The translations under genes and the position numbers were made by a program. This document shows positions 53,093-62,763 of a stretch of DNA of 64,000 nucleotides, piece after piece (position 1 is the stretch's first letter; every line of letters begins with the position of its first letter). The notes beneath the pieces were generated by a model, which saw only the letters and a list, made by a program, of their open reading frames with translations, was not told the DNA's origin and did no database searches. Origin of the DNA: Actinacidiphila alni (GTDB taxonomy: Bacteria; Actinomycetota; Actinomycetes; Streptomycetales; Streptomycetaceae); the NCBI RefSeq assembly GCF_900112845.1, contig NZ_FONG01000028.1:32139-96138 (forward strand), in the 5' to 3' direction.

Positions 53093-54144
53093 CCGCGATC
53101 GCCGCCTCCGCCGCACCGGCGGCCGGCCGACGGCTGCGGATCCCGCGCCGCTGGGGATTCCTGCTGCGCCGCCTCGGCTTCTACCTGGCCGCCACCTGGT
53201 CGGCGATCACCTTGAACTTCTTCCTGCCCCGCATGATGCCCGGCGACCCGTCCGCCGCGATCGTCGAGAAGCTCCAGGCCGTCAGCGGCCAGCAGATGTC
53301 GCCGAGCGCCATGGAGTCCGTCCAGAAGGTCTTCGGCAATCCCCACGCCAACATCTTCCGCCAGTACGTCGACTACCTCGTCCAGCTGGCCCACTTCGAT
53401 CTCGGCATCTCCATCAGCAACTACCCCACCCCGGTCACCAGCCTGCTGCGGCAGGGCCTGCCGTGGACGATGCTGCTGGTCGGCGTCACCACCGTCATCG
53501 CGTTCGTACTGGGCACCGGAATCGGCGCGATGGCCGGCTGGAAGGCCGGCAGCCGCTTCGACGCGATCGTCAGCCCGCTCACCACCTTCGTCTCCGCCGT
53601 CCCCTACTTCTGGATGGCACTGGTCGGTCTGTGGTTCTTCGCCTTCCAACTCGACTGGTTCCCGCTGTCCGGCGGCTACGACGCCGACCTGTCGATCGGC
53701 TTCTCGCCCTCCTTCGTGCTGAGCGTGCTCCACTACGGCGCCCTGCCCGCCGCGACCATCGTCTTCTCCGCCTTCGGCGGCTGGCTGCTCGGCATGCGCA
53801 ACATGACCGTCACCACCGTCCGCGAGGACTACGTCCTGCTCGCCCAGGCCAAGGGCCTGTCCGGCCGCCGCGTGATGCTCCGCTACGCCGCCCGCAACGC
53901 GGTCCTGCCGAACTTCACCGGCTTCACCCTCGCCCTGGGCCATGTCGTCGGCGGCGCCCTGCTCACCGAAGTCGTCTTCAACTACCCGGGCATCGGCTAT
54001 CTGCTGTACACCTCGCTCCAGCAGCGCGACTACCCGGTGATGCAGGGCGTGTTCTTCCTCATCACCCTCACCGTGCTGCTCGCGAATCTGCTCGCCGACT
54101 CCGTATACGTCCTGCTTGACCCGCGCATCAGGGAAGGGGGGTGA
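53089..54144 (+). CDS. ABC transporter permease, DppB/OppB type
   Basis: Inner-membrane permease of 351 residues with about six helices and the EAA-type loop EDYVLLAQAKGLSGRRVM that contacts the ATPase. The GTG start at 53089 overlaps the binding-protein stop (GTGA), showing coupling. A cytoplasmic N-terminal extension rich in Ala/Arg precedes the first helix (FYLAATWSAITLNFFLPRMM). Confidence 0.88.
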   Translation: MTAIAASAAPAAGRRLRIPRRWGFLLRRLGFYLAATWSAITLNFFLPRMMPGDPSAAIVEKLQAVSGQQMSPSAMESVQKVFGNPHANIFRQYVDYLVQLAHFDLGISISNYPTPVTSLLRQGLPWTMLLVGVTTVIAFVLGTGIGAMAGWKAGSRFDAIVSPLTTFVSAVPYFWMALVGLWFFAFQLDWFPLSGGYDADLSIGFSPSFVLSVLHYGALPAATIVFSAFGGWLLGMRNMTVTTVREDYVLLAQAKGLSGRRVMLRYAARNAVLPNFTGFTLALGHVVGGALLTEVVFNYPGIGYLLYTSLQQRDYPVMQGVFFLITLTVLLANLLADSVYVLLDPRIREGG

Positions 54145-54150
54145 CCGGCA

Positions 54151-55050
54151 TTGCGTACCGTGTTCCTCCGCAGCTGGAAAGTCCGCATCGGCCTGGCCGT
54201 CCTCGTCTTCTTCCTCCTGCTCGCCGTGTTCGGCCCCTGGCTGACGCACAGCGTGTTCGGCCTCGACCCGCGCGCCAACGACACCAGCGCCATTTCGCAG
54301 TCACCCGGCGACGGACACCCGCTGGGCACCAACCAGTACGGCCAGGACATGCTCGCCCAGGTCGTCGCCGGCGCCCGCGGCTCGATGTACGTCGGTGTGC
54401 TCGGCGCCGTCGTCGGCACCGCGATCGCCATCCTGGTCGGCGTACCGGCCGGCTTCTACGGCGGCAAGGTCGACACCGCCCTGAACTTCGTCACCAACCT
54501 CTTCCTCGTCATGCCGACCCTGCCGCTCGTCATGATCGTGGCCGGCTACCTGCAAGGCACAGGGCTCACCACCATCGCCCTGATCATCGGCTTCTTCGGC
54601 TGGTCAGGCGGGGCCCGCACGCTGCGCGCCCAGGCGATGAGCATCGCCAACCGCGACTTCGTCCGCGCCATGCGCATGCTCGGCGAACGCGGCCGCCGCC
54701 TGGTCTTCGCCGAGGTCCTGCCGCACCTCACCGGCCTGATCGCGTCGATGTTCCTGCACGCGATGATCGGCGCCGTCATGGCCGAGGCGGGGCTCGCCTT
54801 CCTCGGCATCTCCGACTCCTCGTCGATCAGCTGGGGCACGATGATCCAAGGCGCGCAGCAGCAAAGCGCCGTCCTGCGCGGCCTGTGGTGGTGGTTCGTA
54901 CCGCCCGGCCTGTGCATCGCCCTGATCGGCACCGCGGCCGCCCTGGTCAACTTCGGCATCGACGAACTGGCCAACCCCAAGCTGCGCGCCGCCCGCCCGG
55001 CGACGGTACGCCGTACCAAGCAGCTGGCGCGCACGGGCGGTGCGGCCTGA
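54151..55050 (+). CDS. ABC transporter permease, DppC/OppC type
   Basis: Second permease of 299 residues, about six helices (first at FLLLAVFGPWL), with PLGTNQYGQDMLAQVVAGAR typical of OppC and the EAA loop NRDFVRAMRMLGERGRR. The start is TTG at 54151, preceded by a strong AAGGGGGGTGA; GTG at 54160 is an alternative. Pairs with the preceding permease. Confidence 0.86.
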   Translation: MRTVFLRSWKVRIGLAVLVFFLLLAVFGPWLTHSVFGLDPRANDTSAISQSPGDGHPLGTNQYGQDMLAQVVAGARGSMYVGVLGAVVGTAIAILVGVPAGFYGGKVDTALNFVTNLFLVMPTLPLVMIVAGYLQGTGLTTIALIIGFFGWSGGARTLRAQAMSIANRDFVRAMRMLGERGRRLVFAEVLPHLTGLIASMFLHAMIGAVMAEAGLAFLGISDSSSISWGTMIQGAQQQSAVLRGLWWWFVPPGLCIALIGTAAALVNFGIDELANPKLRAARPATVRRTKQLARTGGAA

Positions 55051-56108
55051 TGACCGTCCACGCCGAAAAGCCGCTCCAGCCCATGATCCCGGCCGGCCAG
55101 GCCGTCCTCGACGTCCGCGGCCTGACCGTCGAGTACGCCACCGGCGCCGAACCCGTACGCGCCTGCACCGACATCTCCTTCACCCTGCGCCGCGGCGAGA
55201 TCCTCGGCGTCGCCGGAGAGTCCGGGTCGGGCAAGTCCACCCTCATCACCGCACTGACCCGGCTGCAACGCCCGCCGGCCGTCACGACCGGCGGCGAGAT
55301 CCTCTTCCACGGCCGGGACGGCGCGAAGCCCGTCGACCTCGTCACCCTCGACGGCAGGCAACTGCGCCGCTACCGCTGGACGGCCCTGTCCATCGTGCTG
55401 CAGTCCGCGATGGACGCGCTCAATCCGGTGATGCGGATCGGCGCCCAGTTCGCCGACGTCCTGCGCGCCCACGACCGCACACTGGGCAAGCGGGCCGCAT
55501 GGGCCCGCGCCGAGGAACTCCTCGCCCTGGTCGGCATCTCCGCCGACCGGGTCCGCGACTACCCGCACCAGCTGTCCGGCGGCATGCGCCAGCGCGCCGC
55601 CATCGCCCTGGCCCTGGCCTGCCGGCCGGAGCTGGTCGTGATGGACGAACCCACCACCGCCGTCGACGTGGTGATGCAACGCCAGATCCTCGCCCAGGTG
55701 CTGCGACTGCGCCGCGAGCTGGGCTTCGCCGTCGTCTTCGTCACCCACGACCTGTCCCTGCTGCTGGAACTGGCCGACCGCATCGCCGTGATGTACGCCG
55801 GCCGCATCGTCGAGGTCGGCGAGGCCGCCGCCATCTACGGGGCGCCCAAACACCCCTACACCCAGGGCCTGCGCGACTCCTTCCCACCCCTGCACGCACC
55901 GCTGCGCGACCTGCACGGCATCCCCGGCACCCCGCCCGACCTGCGCCGGCCACCGGCCGGCTGCCCGTTCCACCCGCGCTGCGCCCGCCGCACCGACGGT
56001 TGCGACGAGCGGCTGCCGCTGCTGCTGCCCGTGGGCCGGGACGCCGGACACGAAGCGGCGTGCCTGCTCAATGAGACCGACGGCGACCACGGAGGCGAGA
56101 CCCGATGA
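55050..56108 (+). CDS. ABC transporter ATP-binding protein, OppD type
   Basis: ATPase subunit of 352 residues: Walker A GESGSGKST, signature LSGGMRQRAA, Walker B LVVMDEPTTAVD, switch His in FVTHDLSLL, and the C-terminal oligopeptide/dipeptide domain with CPFHPRC (Fe-S-like cysteines). The ATG overlaps the previous stop by one base (TGATG). Confidence 0.9.
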   Translation: MTVHAEKPLQPMIPAGQAVLDVRGLTVEYATGAEPVRACTDISFTLRRGEILGVAGESGSGKSTLITALTRLQRPPAVTTGGEILFHGRDGAKPVDLVTLDGRQLRRYRWTALSIVLQSAMDALNPVMRIGAQFADVLRAHDRTLGKRAAWARAEELLALVGISADRVRDYPHQLSGGMRQRAAIALALACRPELVVMDEPTTAVDVVMQRQILAQVLRLRRELGFAVVFVTHDLSLLLELADRIAVMYAGRIVEVGEAAAIYGAPKHPYTQGLRDSFPPLHAPLRDLHGIPGTPPDLRRPPAGCPFHPRCARRTDGCDERLPLLLPVGRDAGHEAACLLNETDGDHGGETR

Positions 56109-57328
56109 GCAAGCCCGCGATCGAGACCGGGTCCACCGACAATGCGTCCACCGACACCGCGTCCGCCGACAGCACGTCGACTGCGACCCGGCGGGCCCGT
56201 ACCGCCAAGGACCCCAAGAACCCGAAGGCGGCCAAGGACCGCCACCCCGAGGAGCCGGCGCACACCCCCGAGTACGTCCTGGAGGCCCGCGACGTCTCGA
56301 AGCACTTCACCGTACGCGGCGCGCTCGGCCGCACCACCGTCGTCCACGCGGTCGAGGATGCCACCGTCCGCCTGAAGCCCGGTCAGATCCTGGCCCTGGT
56401 GGGGGAGAGCGGCAGCGGCAAGACCACGCTGGCCCGGATGCTCGCCCGCTTCCACGAGCCGACCAGTGGTGAGATTGTGCTGCGCGGCGAGGCCGTCAGC
56501 CGTAGCGGGCGGGCCAGGCGCGGCTACCACTCCGAGGTCCAGCTGATCTTCCAGGACCCCTTCGGCTCGCTCAATCCGATGCACCGCGTCCGCTACAACC
56601 TCGACCGGGCCCTGCGGCTGCACCACCGGCACCTGACTGCCGCCGAACGCGAGGAGCGCACGACACAACTGCTGGAACGCGTGAGCCTGACGCCGGCCGC
56701 GGAATTCGCCGCGAAATTCCCGCACGAACTGTCCGGCGGGCAGCGTCAGCGCGTCGTCATCGCCCGTGCGCTCGCCGTCGAACCCAAGGTGCTGCTCGGT
56801 GACGAACCGATCTCGATGCTGGACGTTTCCATCCGGCTCGAAATGCTCAATCTGCTCCAGCGGCTGCGCACCGAGGACGGCCTGGCCCTGCTCTACATCA
56901 CGCACGACATCGCCAGTGCCCGCTATCTGTGCGACGACATCGCCGTCATGTACGCCGGGCAGATGGTGGAGTCCGGCCCCAAGGAGGCCGTCATCGCCTC
57001 GCCCCAGCACCCCTACACCAAGCTGCTCATCGAATCCTCCCCGGACCCCGAACGCGGTGTCGGCGACCGGGAGGCGTTCTTCGCCGGCGCCGACGAACTG
57101 GGCGAGCCGCCCAGCCTCATCGACCCGCCGACAGGATGCCGCTTCCACCCGCGGTGCCCCTTCGCGATGAAAGAGTGCGGTGAGCAGGCCCCGCCTCGGG
57201 CCGAGTTGGGTGACGGGCACTGGGCGAAGTGCTGGCTGCACGCCAGGGGCCGGGCGGGAGAACTGGCCGACACGACACACGCCGCGGCGACCGCAGCCCG
57301 GCGGGAAGCGCTTCAGGGGGCGTCATGA
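56105..57328 (+). CDS. ABC transporter ATP-binding protein, OppF type
   Basis: Second ATPase of 407 residues: Walker A GESGSGKTT, signature LSGGQRQRVV, Walker B VLLGDEPISMLD, His in YITHDIASA, and the C-terminal CRFHPRCPFAM motif. An unusual N-terminal extension of about 55 Thr/Ala/Lys-rich residues precedes the fold. Starts inside the previous stop (ATGA). Confidence 0.9.
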   Translation: MSKPAIETGSTDNASTDTASADSTSTATRRARTAKDPKNPKAAKDRHPEEPAHTPEYVLEARDVSKHFTVRGALGRTTVVHAVEDATVRLKPGQILALVGESGSGKTTLARMLARFHEPTSGEIVLRGEAVSRSGRARRGYHSEVQLIFQDPFGSLNPMHRVRYNLDRALRLHHRHLTAAEREERTTQLLERVSLTPAAEFAAKFPHELSGGQRQRVVIARALAVEPKVLLGDEPISMLDVSIRLEMLNLLQRLRTEDGLALLYITHDIASARYLCDDIAVMYAGQMVESGPKEAVIASPQHPYTKLLIESSPDPERGVGDREAFFAGADELGEPPSLIDPPTGCRFHPRCPFAMKECGEQAPPRAELGDGHWAKCWLHARGRAGELADTTHAAATAARREALQGAS

Positions 57329-58365
57329 CGGTGCAACGACGGGGGAAGGCGCCCAGCCAGGCGGACGTCGCGCGGCTCGCCGGTGTGTCGCAGTCGGCGG
57401 TGTCCCGGGTGATCAGCGGTGACGCCGCGACCGCGCGGATCCCGGAGGAGACCCGGCGGCGGGTCTTCGACGCCGTCAGGGAACTCGGGTACGTGGCCAA
57501 TCCCGCTGCCCGCGCGATGCGCAAGCAGCGCAACAATCTGCTGGGCGTCCACACCTTCGAGCGGGTCTTCCCGCACGCCCGTGAGGATTTCTATTTCGAG
57601 TTCCTGCTCGGTATCGAGGAACGAGCGGAGGAGACCGGCTTCGATCTGGTGCTGTTCACCTCGACGGGGGCCGGCGGCGACGGTGAACGCAAGATCTACC
57701 GGGGCGGCACCAACCGGCTCAATCTCGCGGACGGCAGCATCCTGCTCGGTGTGTCGACCGACCGGGGCGAACTCGCCCGGCTGTGGTACGAGGGCTACAC
57801 CTTCGTGCACATCGGCCGCCGTGAAGTGCCCGGCGCGGAGATCCCGCAGATCATCCCGGACTACCGCACGGCCAGCGGCCGGATCGTCGAACGTCTCGCC
57901 GGCCTCGGCCACCGCCGCTTCGGCTACGTCCGCGACTGGCTGGAACTCGAACCGTACGCCGACCGCCGCACCGGATACGCCGAGGCCATCGCCCGGCTCG
58001 GCCTCTCCGACGCCTCTCCGGGTTATCTCGGCGCGCCTGGTATCGACGAGGTGTGGCTGGAGGAGGTGGTGGGCGGTGCCGCGACGGCGGTCGTGGTCGA
58101 GAGTGTCCGGCTCGCGGAGGCCCTGCGCGAGCGGCTGGCTGCCCGCGGCCGGAAGGTCCCCGACGACATCTCCGTCGCGGTGCTGGAAGGTGCCCCTGCT
58201 GATCTCGCGGGGCAGTGGGCGTCGCTGGAGATTCCCCGCAAGGAGATCGGCCGTATTGCGGTCGACCGGCTGCACGCGATGCTCGATGACCCAGGTCAGC
58301 GGGCGGAGAGCCTGCTGGTGCCGTGTCCGTTGATCGCGGGCACGACGATCGCGGCGGTGAGCTGA
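57325..58365 (+). CDS. LacI-family transcriptional regulator
   Basis: Repressor of 346 residues. The LacI helix-turn-helix is QADVARLAGVSQSAVSRVIS at about 13-32, with the hinge helix NPAARAMRKQRNNLLGV, followed by a periplasmic-binding-protein-like sugar domain. The ATG overlaps the OppF stop (ATGA), so it is the last gene of the importer operon and is probably autoregulated through the sites at 51201-51378. Effector unknown, presumably a product of the imported oligosaccharide. Confidence 0.9.
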   Translation: MTVQRRGKAPSQADVARLAGVSQSAVSRVISGDAATARIPEETRRRVFDAVRELGYVANPAARAMRKQRNNLLGVHTFERVFPHAREDFYFEFLLGIEERAEETGFDLVLFTSTGAGGDGERKIYRGGTNRLNLADGSILLGVSTDRGELARLWYEGYTFVHIGRREVPGAEIPQIIPDYRTASGRIVERLAGLGHRRFGYVRDWLELEPYADRRTGYAEAIARLGLSDASPGYLGAPGIDEVWLEEVVGGAATAVVVESVRLAEALRERLAARGRKVPDDISVAVLEGAPADLAGQWASLEIPRKEIGRIAVDRLHAMLDDPGQRAESLLVPCPLIAGTTIAAVS

Positions 58366-58509
58366 CACCGGCCGTCTCGACGGCACGCGCGAAGCAGTCA
58401 ACGGGCGGCGTCCGTCGGTGACGGCTGCCCGGAACACCCTCCGGTACGGCCACCGGGCCGGAACGGAACGCCGCGACCGGCACATACCGTCACAAGGAGT
58501 AGTTGGGCA

Positions 58510-60111
58510 ATGACAGAGATACGGACCGAGGTTCTCGTGGTCGGCGGCGGGCTCGGTGGGGTGGCCGCCGCGCTCACCGCCGTACGGCTCGGCCGCACCG
58601 TGGTCCTCACCGAACCCGCCGCCTGGCTCGGCGGGCAGCTCACCGCCCAGGCCGTGCCGCCGGACGAGCATCCGTGGATCGAGGGTCCTGCGGCGCCGCC
58701 GGGCTATACGGAACTGCGCCGCCGGGTGCGGGACTACTACCGCCGTAATTACCCCCTGACGCCCGGGGCTGCGCGGGATCCGTTGCTCGATCCGGGTCTT
58801 GGTGTGGTGAGCCGGATGTGCCACGAGCCGCGGGTCGCGGCGGCGGTGATCGAGGAGATGCTCGCCCCGTGGCGTGCCTCGGGCGCGCTGACGGTCCTGC
58901 AGGGGTACGAGCCGGTCGCAGCGCACACCGAGGGCGACCGGGTCGAGGCCGTCACCGTGGCCGGCCGCCGTGACGGGCGGCGGATCACCGTCCACGCCTC
59001 CTACGTCGCGGATGCCACCGAGCTGGGCGACCTGCTGGACCTGGCGGGCGTGGAGCACGTCATCGGCGCCGAGGGCCGGGACGCCACGGGCGAGCCGCAC
59101 GCCCCGCAGGCCGCCGATCCGCTCGATCAGCAGGCGGTGTCGTGGTGTTTCGCGCTGGACTACCGGCCCGGCGAGGAGCACGTCGTCGACCGGCCGGCGT
59201 CGTACGAGCACTGGCGTACGGCCACGGCCCCGTTCTGGCCGGGCCCGCAGCTGTCCCTGACCGATGTCGTGCCGATCACCCTGCAGGAGCGGACCTGGTC
59301 GCTGATGGGCGCCGACCGGGCCGCGGGCGAGCACTTCGACCTGTGGCAGTTCCGGCGGGTGCTGGCGCGCGAGCAGTTCGAGGCGGGCGCGTACGCGTCG
59401 GACCTGACGGTGGTGAACTGGCCGCAGATCGACTACTGGGAGGCGCCGCTGCTCGGCGTGGACGCGGCGGCCCGCGACGCGGCGCTGGCGGCCAGCCGGG
59501 AGCTGTCGCTGTCGTTCCTGTACTGGCTGCAGACGCAGGCCCCGCGCCCGGACGGCGGCACCGGGTATCCGGGGCTGCGGCTGCGGCCGGACGTGACCGG
59601 GACCTGCGACGGGCTGGCGATGGCGCCGTACATCCGTGAATCGCGCCGGATCAAGGCCGAGTTCACGGTCCTGGAACAGCACGTCGGGGTGGAGGCGCGG
59701 CCCGCGGGCGCGGGCAGTGAGATCTTCCACGACAGCGTCGGCCTGGGCAGCTACCGCATCGATCTGCACCCCTCGACGGCCGGGCGTACGTACATCGACA
59801 TCGACTCGTACCCGTTCCAGATTCCGCTGGGCGCGCTGATCCCGGTGCGGGTGGACAATCTGCTGCCCGCCAACAAGAACATCGGCACCACCCACATCAC
59901 CAACGGCTGCTACCGGCTGCACCCGGTGGAATGGGGCATCGGCGAGGCCGTCGGTGCGCTGGCCGGATTCTGCCTGGAGCGGGCGCTGCCGCCGCGCAAG
60001 GTCCGCTCGGACCAGACCCAACTCGCGGACTACCAGCGGCTGCTGAGCCGCACCCTCGGGATCAGCCTTGCCTGGCCCGAGGCGGTACGGACCCGGACGG
60101 AGCAGCGGTGA
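58510..60111 (+). CDS. FAD-dependent oxidoreductase, PF12831 type
   Basis: Protein of 533 residues with an N-terminal FAD-binding Rossmann motif (VLVVGGGLGGVAAALTAVRL), the GG motif WLGGQLTAQAV and a C-terminal FAD-binding segment (VRVDNLLPANKNIGTTHITN). No signal peptide. PF12831 proteins cluster with polysaccharide-degradation genes but their reaction is largely unknown; sugar oxidation is inferred. AAGGAG is upstream of the ATG. The second such enzyme, at 62764, is only distantly similar. Confidence 0.82.
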   Translation: MTEIRTEVLVVGGGLGGVAAALTAVRLGRTVVLTEPAAWLGGQLTAQAVPPDEHPWIEGPAAPPGYTELRRRVRDYYRRNYPLTPGAARDPLLDPGLGVVSRMCHEPRVAAAVIEEMLAPWRASGALTVLQGYEPVAAHTEGDRVEAVTVAGRRDGRRITVHASYVADATELGDLLDLAGVEHVIGAEGRDATGEPHAPQAADPLDQQAVSWCFALDYRPGEEHVVDRPASYEHWRTATAPFWPGPQLSLTDVVPITLQERTWSLMGADRAAGEHFDLWQFRRVLAREQFEAGAYASDLTVVNWPQIDYWEAPLLGVDAAARDAALAASRELSLSFLYWLQTQAPRPDGGTGYPGLRLRPDVTGTCDGLAMAPYIRESRRIKAEFTVLEQHVGVEARPAGAGSEIFHDSVGLGSYRIDLHPSTAGRTYIDIDSYPFQIPLGALIPVRVDNLLPANKNIGTTHITNGCYRLHPVEWGIGEAVGALAGFCLERALPPRKVRSDQTQLADYQRLLSRTLGISLAWPEAVRTRTEQR

Positions 60112-60590
60112 ACCCCGTGGTCGGTGGGGCAGGTGCCGTTGTACGGCAACTACGAGCGGGCTGGCTGTCTGTGTGGTCCGGTGGTGTTCGTGCGGGAGGT
60201 ATCTCGGCGCCGGTCACGGTCTGCGTTTCTTGTTCGGGTACGGGGTGGGCTGTACCGCCGTGGTGGTCGGCGGGTCTGTGCTCGGCTGTGACCGGGTGGC
60301 GGTGGGTGGTCGGCGGGCCGGTGCGGCTGTCGGGGTTTCCGTCACTGTCCGCAATGCCGGGTCCTGCCGTGGTCAGGGGGTCGTCCGGCTGTGTGTGCGG
60401 GATCCGGCGGCGGGTGTCGTCCGGCCGGTCTGCCGGCTGTGGGGGTTTCGGCGGGTGGTCCCGGGGCCGGGGGAGGAGCGGACGGTCGCCTTGACTGTCG
60501 GGGCTGCCGGCATGGGGTTCTGGACCGGCGGCCCGGCGGGTGTGTTGACCGTGGTGCCGGGTGGGATCCGCCTGCGCACCGGTACCGGTG
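60112..60590 (+). pseudogene. Relic of a GH3 glycoside hydrolase, C-terminal part
   Basis: Immediately after the FAD oxidoreductase stop, plus-strand frames contain GH3 C-terminal motifs: GQVPLYGNYERAG in one frame (about 60130-60168), then in another FLFGYGVGCTAVVVGG (GH3 normally FPFGYGLSYTTF) and the fibronectin-III-like tail VSVTVRNAG, RDPAAGVVRPVCRLWGF, VVPGPGEERTVALTV. The catalytic domains are gone, a frameshift separates the parts, and several conserved Tyr are Cys. The open frame runs on past 60590 but its product no longer resembles GH3. Confidence 0.75.
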
Positions 60591-60819
60591 CGGCCGCCCC
60601 CGACTGCACGACGCTGCCGCCCGGCCGCCCGGCCGCCCCCGGCTGCGCGATGCTGCTGGTCGTCTGGGACTGCCGCCCGCCCGCCCGCCCGCCCGCCTGG
60701 CCGCCCGGCCCGGCCCTTGGGCGGTGGCGGGGAAAGGAGCGGCCCACCCGGTCTCCCGTCCTCCGGGGGCGCGGGTCCGGGGTGCTGGGAACGTGCCGTG
60801 GCCCGATGCCAGGCGCACA

Positions 60820-60872
60820 TGTACGGCCCGGCCGGCCTGTACCGCCCTGTACCGGCTTGTACTGGCTTGTAC
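60820..60872. repeat. Array of TGTAC motifs, four at exact 10-bp period
   Basis: TGTAC starts at 60838, 60848, 60858 and 60868, each followed by a CGG-rich five-mer (unit about TGTACCGGCT), with a fifth copy at 60820. It sits 90-140 bases upstream of the beta-helix protein gene, just past a low-complexity CCCG tract (about 60670-60710). The 10-bp phase places all motifs on one face of the helix, as expected for cooperative repressor or activator binding. Otherwise 60590-60959 has no gene. Confidence 0.7.
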
Positions 60873-60959
60873 GGGGGCGGGCGGGGGCCGTGCTTCTGAT
60901 CACGTATTCCATCGACGGTACGGCGGTGTATCGGCACCGCCGCGCAGTGAGGGAGAACC

Positions 60960-62660
60960 ATGAGAGCAAAGGCGCTCGTACTCGCGGCCGTTCCTGTCGT
61001 CGCGGGCCTGCTGCCCGTGACGGCGGGGACGGCGCAGGCCGCCCCCGCGGCGGCGGCCACCTACTACGTGTCACCGTCCGGCAGCGACAGCAATACCGGC
61101 CTGTCGGCCGGTCAGGCGTGGAGGACGATCACGAAGGTCAACAGCACGGTGTTCGGGCAGGGCAGTACCGTGTCGTTCGAGGGCGGCCAGTCGTTCTCCG
61201 GCTGCCTGGTCTTCAACTCCACCAATGTGCCGGTCTCGTCGGCGTCGGTGCCGTTCACGGTGACGTCGTACGGCACGGGCCGGGCGACGGTGTCGTCGGC
61301 CTGCACGGGTGATTATTCGTCGGCGGTCACCGCGGACAATGTCAGCGGTTTCCGGCTGGACAACGTCAAGGTCGTCAACGGCTCGACGACGGCGGCCGGT
61401 GTGCTGCTGGAGAACCAGGACGGCACCTCGGCCGCGCAGGGCCTGACGGTCAGCGATTCCGACATCTCCGGGTTCGGCACCCCGGCGGGCAGCAGCAGTT
61501 CGTTCGGCGGACAGATCATGGTGCTGGGCTACGCGGTGAACGGGCACAGCGGCCCGCTGGACAGCGTCGTGATCCGCGACAACGCCCTGCACGGTGCGGG
61601 CGTGACGTCGGCGGCCGGCCCCGGCGTCTACGGCTGGGGCTCGGGGGCGAACATCACCAATGTCACCGTCGAGGGCAACACCGTCTACAACCTCGGCATG
61701 TCCGCGAAGGGTACCGGTGCGGGGATCACGGGTGACGGCTGGGACGGTGCGGTGATCCAGCACAATGTGGTCCACGACGTGGGGGCGAACGTCACCTCGT
61801 GCGGCGGTGCGTCCGGTATCGAGACCTACACCTCGAACAATGTGACGGTCCGTTACAACGAGGTGTACAACGTCCAGCCGTCGCCGGCGTTCACCGCCGG
61901 CTGCGACTGGGACGGTATCGATCTCGACGGCGGCACGACGAATTCGGTGGCCGAGTACAACTACACCCATCACAACGCGGGCAGCGGCCTGCTGGCGTAC
62001 ACCTCGACGGCCGGTTCGCGGGTGTGGGGGCCGAACACGTTCCGGTACAACATTTCCGAGAACGACGACTGGGGGAAGATCCAGGGCGGTCTGATGGACG
62101 TGGTGCCGTCGGCCCCGAAGAACGCCCTGAACGTGTACGGGAACACGTTCTTCACGAATGTGGCGCAGTCGGGGAAGTCGTCGGGCAGTGCGTGCTTCGA
62201 CTTCGGTTACGCCGCCGGGACATGGGGCGCCGGATCGCTGATCGCGGACAACATCTGCTCCATGGGCAACAAGGACCAGTACGGCCGCCCGGGCCCGTTC
62301 TACTACAACGCCTACGGGCAGACCGGGATGACCCTGTCGCACAACCTGTACTACACCGCCGGCTCCCCGTCGTGGCGGTGGGGCGGCACCACCTACAGCA
62401 CGTTCGCGGCCTGGCAGGCAGCCGGTGTGGAGACGTCCCCGGTGTGGGGTGACCCCTTGTTCGCCTCCGCGGGTGCGGGCGGCACCTGCTCCTGGACACC
62501 GCCGGCGGGCACCGGCCCGCAGCCGTGCCCGCAGGCCTACACCCTCAAATCCGGCTCCCCGGCGGCGGGTTCCGGCGTCGCGGTGGCGGGCAACGGCGGC
62601 ACCGACTACTACCGGGCCGCGGTCCCGGCGGCGCCGAACATCGGCGCGGACGCCGCATAG
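60960..62660 (+). CDS. Secreted right-handed beta-helix protein (polysaccharide-lyase-like)
   Basis: Exported protein of 566 residues. Sec signal 1-28 (ending AQA), then YYVSPSGSDSNTGLSAGQAW and WRTITKVNST, the usual entry of parallel beta-helix lyases and hydrolases. Repeats such as NVTVEGNTVYNLG, GAVIQHNVVHDVG and NVTVRYNEVYNVQ form helix coils; Asp-rich CDWDGIDLDGGTTN may bind calcium. Probably acts on the extracellular polysaccharide of this locus. GAGGGAGA precedes the ATG. Exact family (PL or GH28-like) not determined. Confidence 0.78.
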   Translation: MRAKALVLAAVPVVAGLLPVTAGTAQAAPAAAATYYVSPSGSDSNTGLSAGQAWRTITKVNSTVFGQGSTVSFEGGQSFSGCLVFNSTNVPVSSASVPFTVTSYGTGRATVSSACTGDYSSAVTADNVSGFRLDNVKVVNGSTTAAGVLLENQDGTSAAQGLTVSDSDISGFGTPAGSSSSFGGQIMVLGYAVNGHSGPLDSVVIRDNALHGAGVTSAAGPGVYGWGSGANITNVTVEGNTVYNLGMSAKGTGAGITGDGWDGAVIQHNVVHDVGANVTSCGGASGIETYTSNNVTVRYNEVYNVQPSPAFTAGCDWDGIDLDGGTTNSVAEYNYTHHNAGSGLLAYTSTAGSRVWGPNTFRYNISENDDWGKIQGGLMDVVPSAPKNALNVYGNTFFTNVAQSGKSSGSACFDFGYAAGTWGAGSLIADNICSMGNKDQYGRPGPFYYNAYGQTGMTLSHNLYYTAGSPSWRWGGTTYSTFAAWQAAGVETSPVWGDPLFASAGAGGTCSWTPPAGTGPQPCPQAYTLKSGSPAAGSGVAVAGNGGTDYYRAAVPAAPNIGADAA

Positions 62661-62673
62661 CGGCGCGGTCGCC

Positions 62674-62714
62674 GGGCCTGTGCCGCCGCACACCGGGTGC
62701 GGCGGCACAGGCCC
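62674..62714 (+). terminator. Strong intrinsic terminator with T tract
   Basis: 17-bp perfect stem (62674-62690 with 62698-62714), extendable by one pair, followed by a C tract and T6-C-T6. One of the few canonical factor-independent terminators here; it separates the beta-helix gene from the next FAD oxidoreductase. Confidence 0.92.
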
Positions 62715-62763
62715 CGCCCCCCCTTTTTTCTTTTTTCCGGATTCTTCCCAGGAGCCCTGAAAC

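Noticed and set aside
60820..60872. Possible CRISPR or integron repeat
   Set aside because: 10-bp direct repeats without spacers; sits in a promoter region.
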